DNA of 64,000 nt from Prochlorococcus marinus (GTDB taxonomy: Bacteria > Cyanobacteriota > Cyanobacteriia > PCC-6307 > Cyanobiaceae): the NCBI RefSeq assembly GCF_001180245.1, contig NZ_CVSV01000075.1:57495-121494 (forward strand), given 5' to 3'. Positions 62,294 through 64,000 of this stretch are shown here, one piece after another (position 1 is the first letter of the stretch; every line of letters begins with the position of its first letter). The notes under the pieces are model-generated. The model saw only the letters and a list, made by a program, of their open reading frames with translations. It had not been told where the DNA came from and did not search any database. Both the position numbers and the translations under genes were made by a program.

Positions 62294-63639
62294 TCACATG
62301 TGCCTTTTTTATGTAAGAAGTTTTTTACTATTGTAATATCTTTATCGTCGTAAAGTATTCTTGACCAACCAAGAAAATAAACATTACCATTTTTTGCTCG
62401 ATTAAGATAAGTCCATCTCAATAAACCATCGGCATCGAAATAAATTGCTCTGCCAAAATTAGTTTCTTCAACAAAAAGATCGCCATTAGGAAGGATCTGA
62501 CTTCTACCTTGTTTAATAGTTCTTACATCGTTTTTTTTTAAACTTTCATTTAGATAGTAAGAATATTGATTAGTTTTAAAATCATAAATAATTACTTCAT
62601 TATGTCCGTCTACAATAGCTCCATCTTTAAATTGCTTAGAGTTATTATTAAATACTGATATTGAGTGGTCATTTAGAATATCTACATCATGTTGATTAAA
62701 AAATGGACCTGTTCCTTTCCAGATAATTTTATTTGTTGAAGGTCGATATAGTGCAACCATTGATTGATCTCTGATAGATAAAAAAAGATCTCCTTTCTTC
62801 CAAAACTTCCCATCAAAATTTACTGGTTGAATATCATTTAAATGTAATGGATCATGATTAAAAACTGAATCCATTTTAGTGAATAAAAGATACTCAAGAT
62901 TATTTTCTATAAAAATTTGAGTAAGTGACTTTTCAAATAATATTTTTCCATCAGAAGATAATTTAACAATTCCATCATCGCGATAACCTTCTTCAACAAC
63001 TATATCTCTACCAACTTGTTCAATAGGTAAAGATTGTGGATAAATATAAATTGGGGCCCATATGAACTCTTCAGTATCTGTTTCTATAGAGTGATGAAAC
63101 ATGGCTTTTTTATTTTGAAAAATTAAATTAGAACATGCATCTATTTTCCTTAGTGGTCCTGACTCAAACAATAAGCCTCCATCTCTAGTTAATTTTGGAT
63201 GTTTTATTCTTTGTCTTGAATCATTTTGGTCTCTATCTAAATATTTGAACTGATCAATTTTTTCAATTGATTTATTAAATTTATCTATATCAGGATTCCA
63301 AGTATGCAAAACCTTAAAGTTTCTTAAATCAATAAGTTCAACTATTCCCTCTTGTAAATCTCCATCAAATTTTGAAAGAAGTAAATAAGATTCATTTAAA
63401 GTTGGCGTCCCATTAAAACCATCTAATAAGGGGAATCTATCCTTAAGTTTTAGATCTGAATAGAATACCTTTCGTATAGTAGAAGGTACTTTTGCAATAA
63501 ATAATGCTGTTTTAGAAAGAATGCCGTATTTCTTTACCCCGAGAATTTCATATCTTACTAGAGAACCAAAAATAATTGTTACGGGTATGGCTAAAAGTAA
63601 AACCAGGTAAAGTATCCAAATCTCAATCTTTTTGAACAT
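62290..63639 (-). CDS. Membrane-anchored arylsulfotransferase-like (ASST) propeller protein
   Basis: A 449-residue protein with an N-terminal anchor (WILYLVLLLAIPVTIIFGSLV) and a long periplasmic region of repeated beta-blades. The NQHDVDILNDHSISVFNNN and VIIYDFKTNQYSYYL segments match the ASST/Arylsulfotran_2 pattern. Repeats of the type LTRDGGLLFESG and ILPNGDLFVEE fit a propeller. ASST enzymes transfer sulfate from a phenolic sulfate without PAPS; catalytic His residues need alignment to confirm. First gene of the four-gene unit. Confidence 0.78.
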   Translation of the reverse strand: MFKKIEIWILYLVLLLAIPVTIIFGSLVRYEILGVKKYGILSKTALFIAKVPSTIRKVFYSDLKLKDRFPLLDGFNGTPTLNESYLLLSKFDGDLQEGIVELIDLRNFKVLHTWNPDIDKFNKSIEKIDQFKYLDRDQNDSRQRIKHPKLTRDGGLLFESGPLRKIDACSNLIFQNKKAMFHHSIETDTEEFIWAPIYIYPQSLPIEQVGRDIVVEEGYRDDGIVKLSSDGKILFEKSLTQIFIENNLEYLLFTKMDSVFNHDPLHLNDIQPVNFDGKFWKKGDLFLSIRDQSMVALYRPSTNKIIWKGTGPFFNQHDVDILNDHSISVFNNNSKQFKDGAIVDGHNEVIIYDFKTNQYSYYLNESLKKNDVRTIKQGRSQILPNGDLFVEETNFGRAIYFDADGLLRWTYLNRAKNGNVYFLGWSRILYDDKDITIVKNFLHKKGTCE

Positions 63640-63724
63640 AAAAGTTCGTCTGGTAGATATATTTTTTTTGACTTTATTATATCACCTTACTTTTTAAATT
63701 CTTCATGAATTACTAGATAATATT

Positions 63725-63824
63725 TTTACCCACCACAACCTCTTAGAACGGTCTCTATAAATACGTTTTCTTTACCCACCATTATTACTCCAGATATACA
63801 TTTTACCCACCAATTTACCCGCTA
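63725..63824. repeat. Iterated TTTACCCACCA direct repeats
   Basis: Exact TTTACCCACCA occurs at 63725-63735, 63771-63781 and 63802-63812, with a variant TTTACCCGCTA at 63814-63824. Spacings are 46, 31 and 12 bp, too irregular for CRISPR. No gene is supported in the 297-nt gap from 63640 to 63936. On the minus strand the units read TGGTGGGTAAA. Confidence 0.7.
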
Positions 63825-63842
63825 GTTTGTTGACTTAATATT

Positions 63843-63932
63843 GAACTTTTGCGAACCTTTAAGCACATTCGATTCTGATATCAGTAAATCTTAAACTTCA
63901 GCGAACTCTTATAAACTTCCACGAATCTAAAT
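63843..63932. repeat. Second direct-repeat family next to tRNA-Ser
   Basis: Three ~20-bp units share RAACTTnnRCGAAyyT: they start at 63843, 63893 and 63913. The second and third are directly tandem with a 20-bp period. The last unit ends only a few bases before the tRNA-Ser 3' end at 63937. Confidence 0.6.
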
Positions 63933-63936
63933 AACA

Positions 63937-64000
63937 CGGAGAGGGAGGGATTCGAACCCTCGACAAAAGTTACCTCCTGTAACTCCTTAGCAGGGAGCCG
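63937..64000 (-). tRNA. trnS: tRNA-Ser (anticodon GCT), 5' end outside window
   Basis: On the minus strand the visible 64 nt contain the anticodon stem GCTCC/GGAGT around loop CTGCTAA (anticodon GCT at 63989-63991), a long class II variable arm, and the T stem GAGGG/CCCTC around TTCGAAT. The 3' acceptor half is CCTCTCC with discriminator G. The 5' acceptor and D arm lie past the window edge. Reads AGC/AGT serine codons. Confidence 0.9.

Noticed and set aside
63725..63824. CRISPR array
   Set aside because: The repeats are only 11 bp and the spacings (46, 31, 12 bp) are irregular; no cas genes occur in the window.

Overview
The window looks like a chromosomal segment of a high-light-type Prochlorococcus (marine picocyanobacterium). 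Base composition is strongly AT-rich. RNA polymerase has the cyanobacterial split of beta' into rpoC1 and rpoC2. Photosystem I genes psaA, psaB, psaL and psaI are present, with a single-helix high-light-inducible (Hli) gene, LL-diaminopimelate aminotransferase, ferredoxin-type glutamate synthase, Ycf35 and an MPBQ/MSBQ methyltransferase. No phycobilisome structural genes are seen. Assignments come from reading the sequence and recalling families; no database search was possible.

Layout. 1-5.2 kb: the 3' part of rsmG, then a minus-strand run of aldo/keto reductase, ferredoxin, Ycf35, DUF2997, a HEAT-repeat protein, a tiny membrane ORF, rlmN and hli. 5.2-16 kb: rpsT-tatD-rpoB-rpoC1-rpoC2 on the minus strand. 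16-19 kb: hisD, rpiA and an HtrA-type protease. 19.4-25 kb: the translation operon rimP-nusA-ylxR-infB, then a small DUF3493 membrane protein. 25-30 kb: tRNA-Thr(CGT), two glycosyltransferases and a cobalamin-type radical SAM protein. 30-37 kb: clpS, dapL, rne-rnhB, a DUF1997 protein, pheA, an MPBQ/MSBQ methyltransferase and a LON-substrate-domain protein. 37-42 kb: the str operon rpsL-rpsG-fusA-tuf-rpsJ. 42-48 kb: gltB with a YciI-like partner, then lipA. 48-51 kb: an orphan serine recombinase, a 70-residue protein and a head-to-head pair of cell-wall enzymes. 51-57.6 kb: psaI-psaL, a small HEAT protein, a glycosyltransferase and psaA-psaB. 57.9-60.6 kb: a CbiG-CobJ fusion and a HAD hydrolase. 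60.7-63.6 kb: four overlapping genes (arylsulfotransferase-like propeller, two small membrane proteins, PAPS-type sulfotransferase). The window closes with two families of short direct repeats and the 3' part of tRNA-Ser(GCT).

Most of the window is conserved housekeeping sequence. The parts that look accessory or unexplained are these. (1) The four-gene sulfotransfer cassette lies beside tRNA-Ser and is separated from it by iterated direct repeats that resemble integrase arm sites, which suggests a tRNA-linked genomic island. (2) A 19-bp long-range inverted repeat lies in the leader of rne and ends 23 nt before the start codon. (3) A compositionally distinct roughly 110-nt segment lies near 60.6 kb. 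(4) A serine recombinase sits with no visible mobile element. (5) Clear inverted repeats lie upstream of psaA and between tuf and rpsJ.
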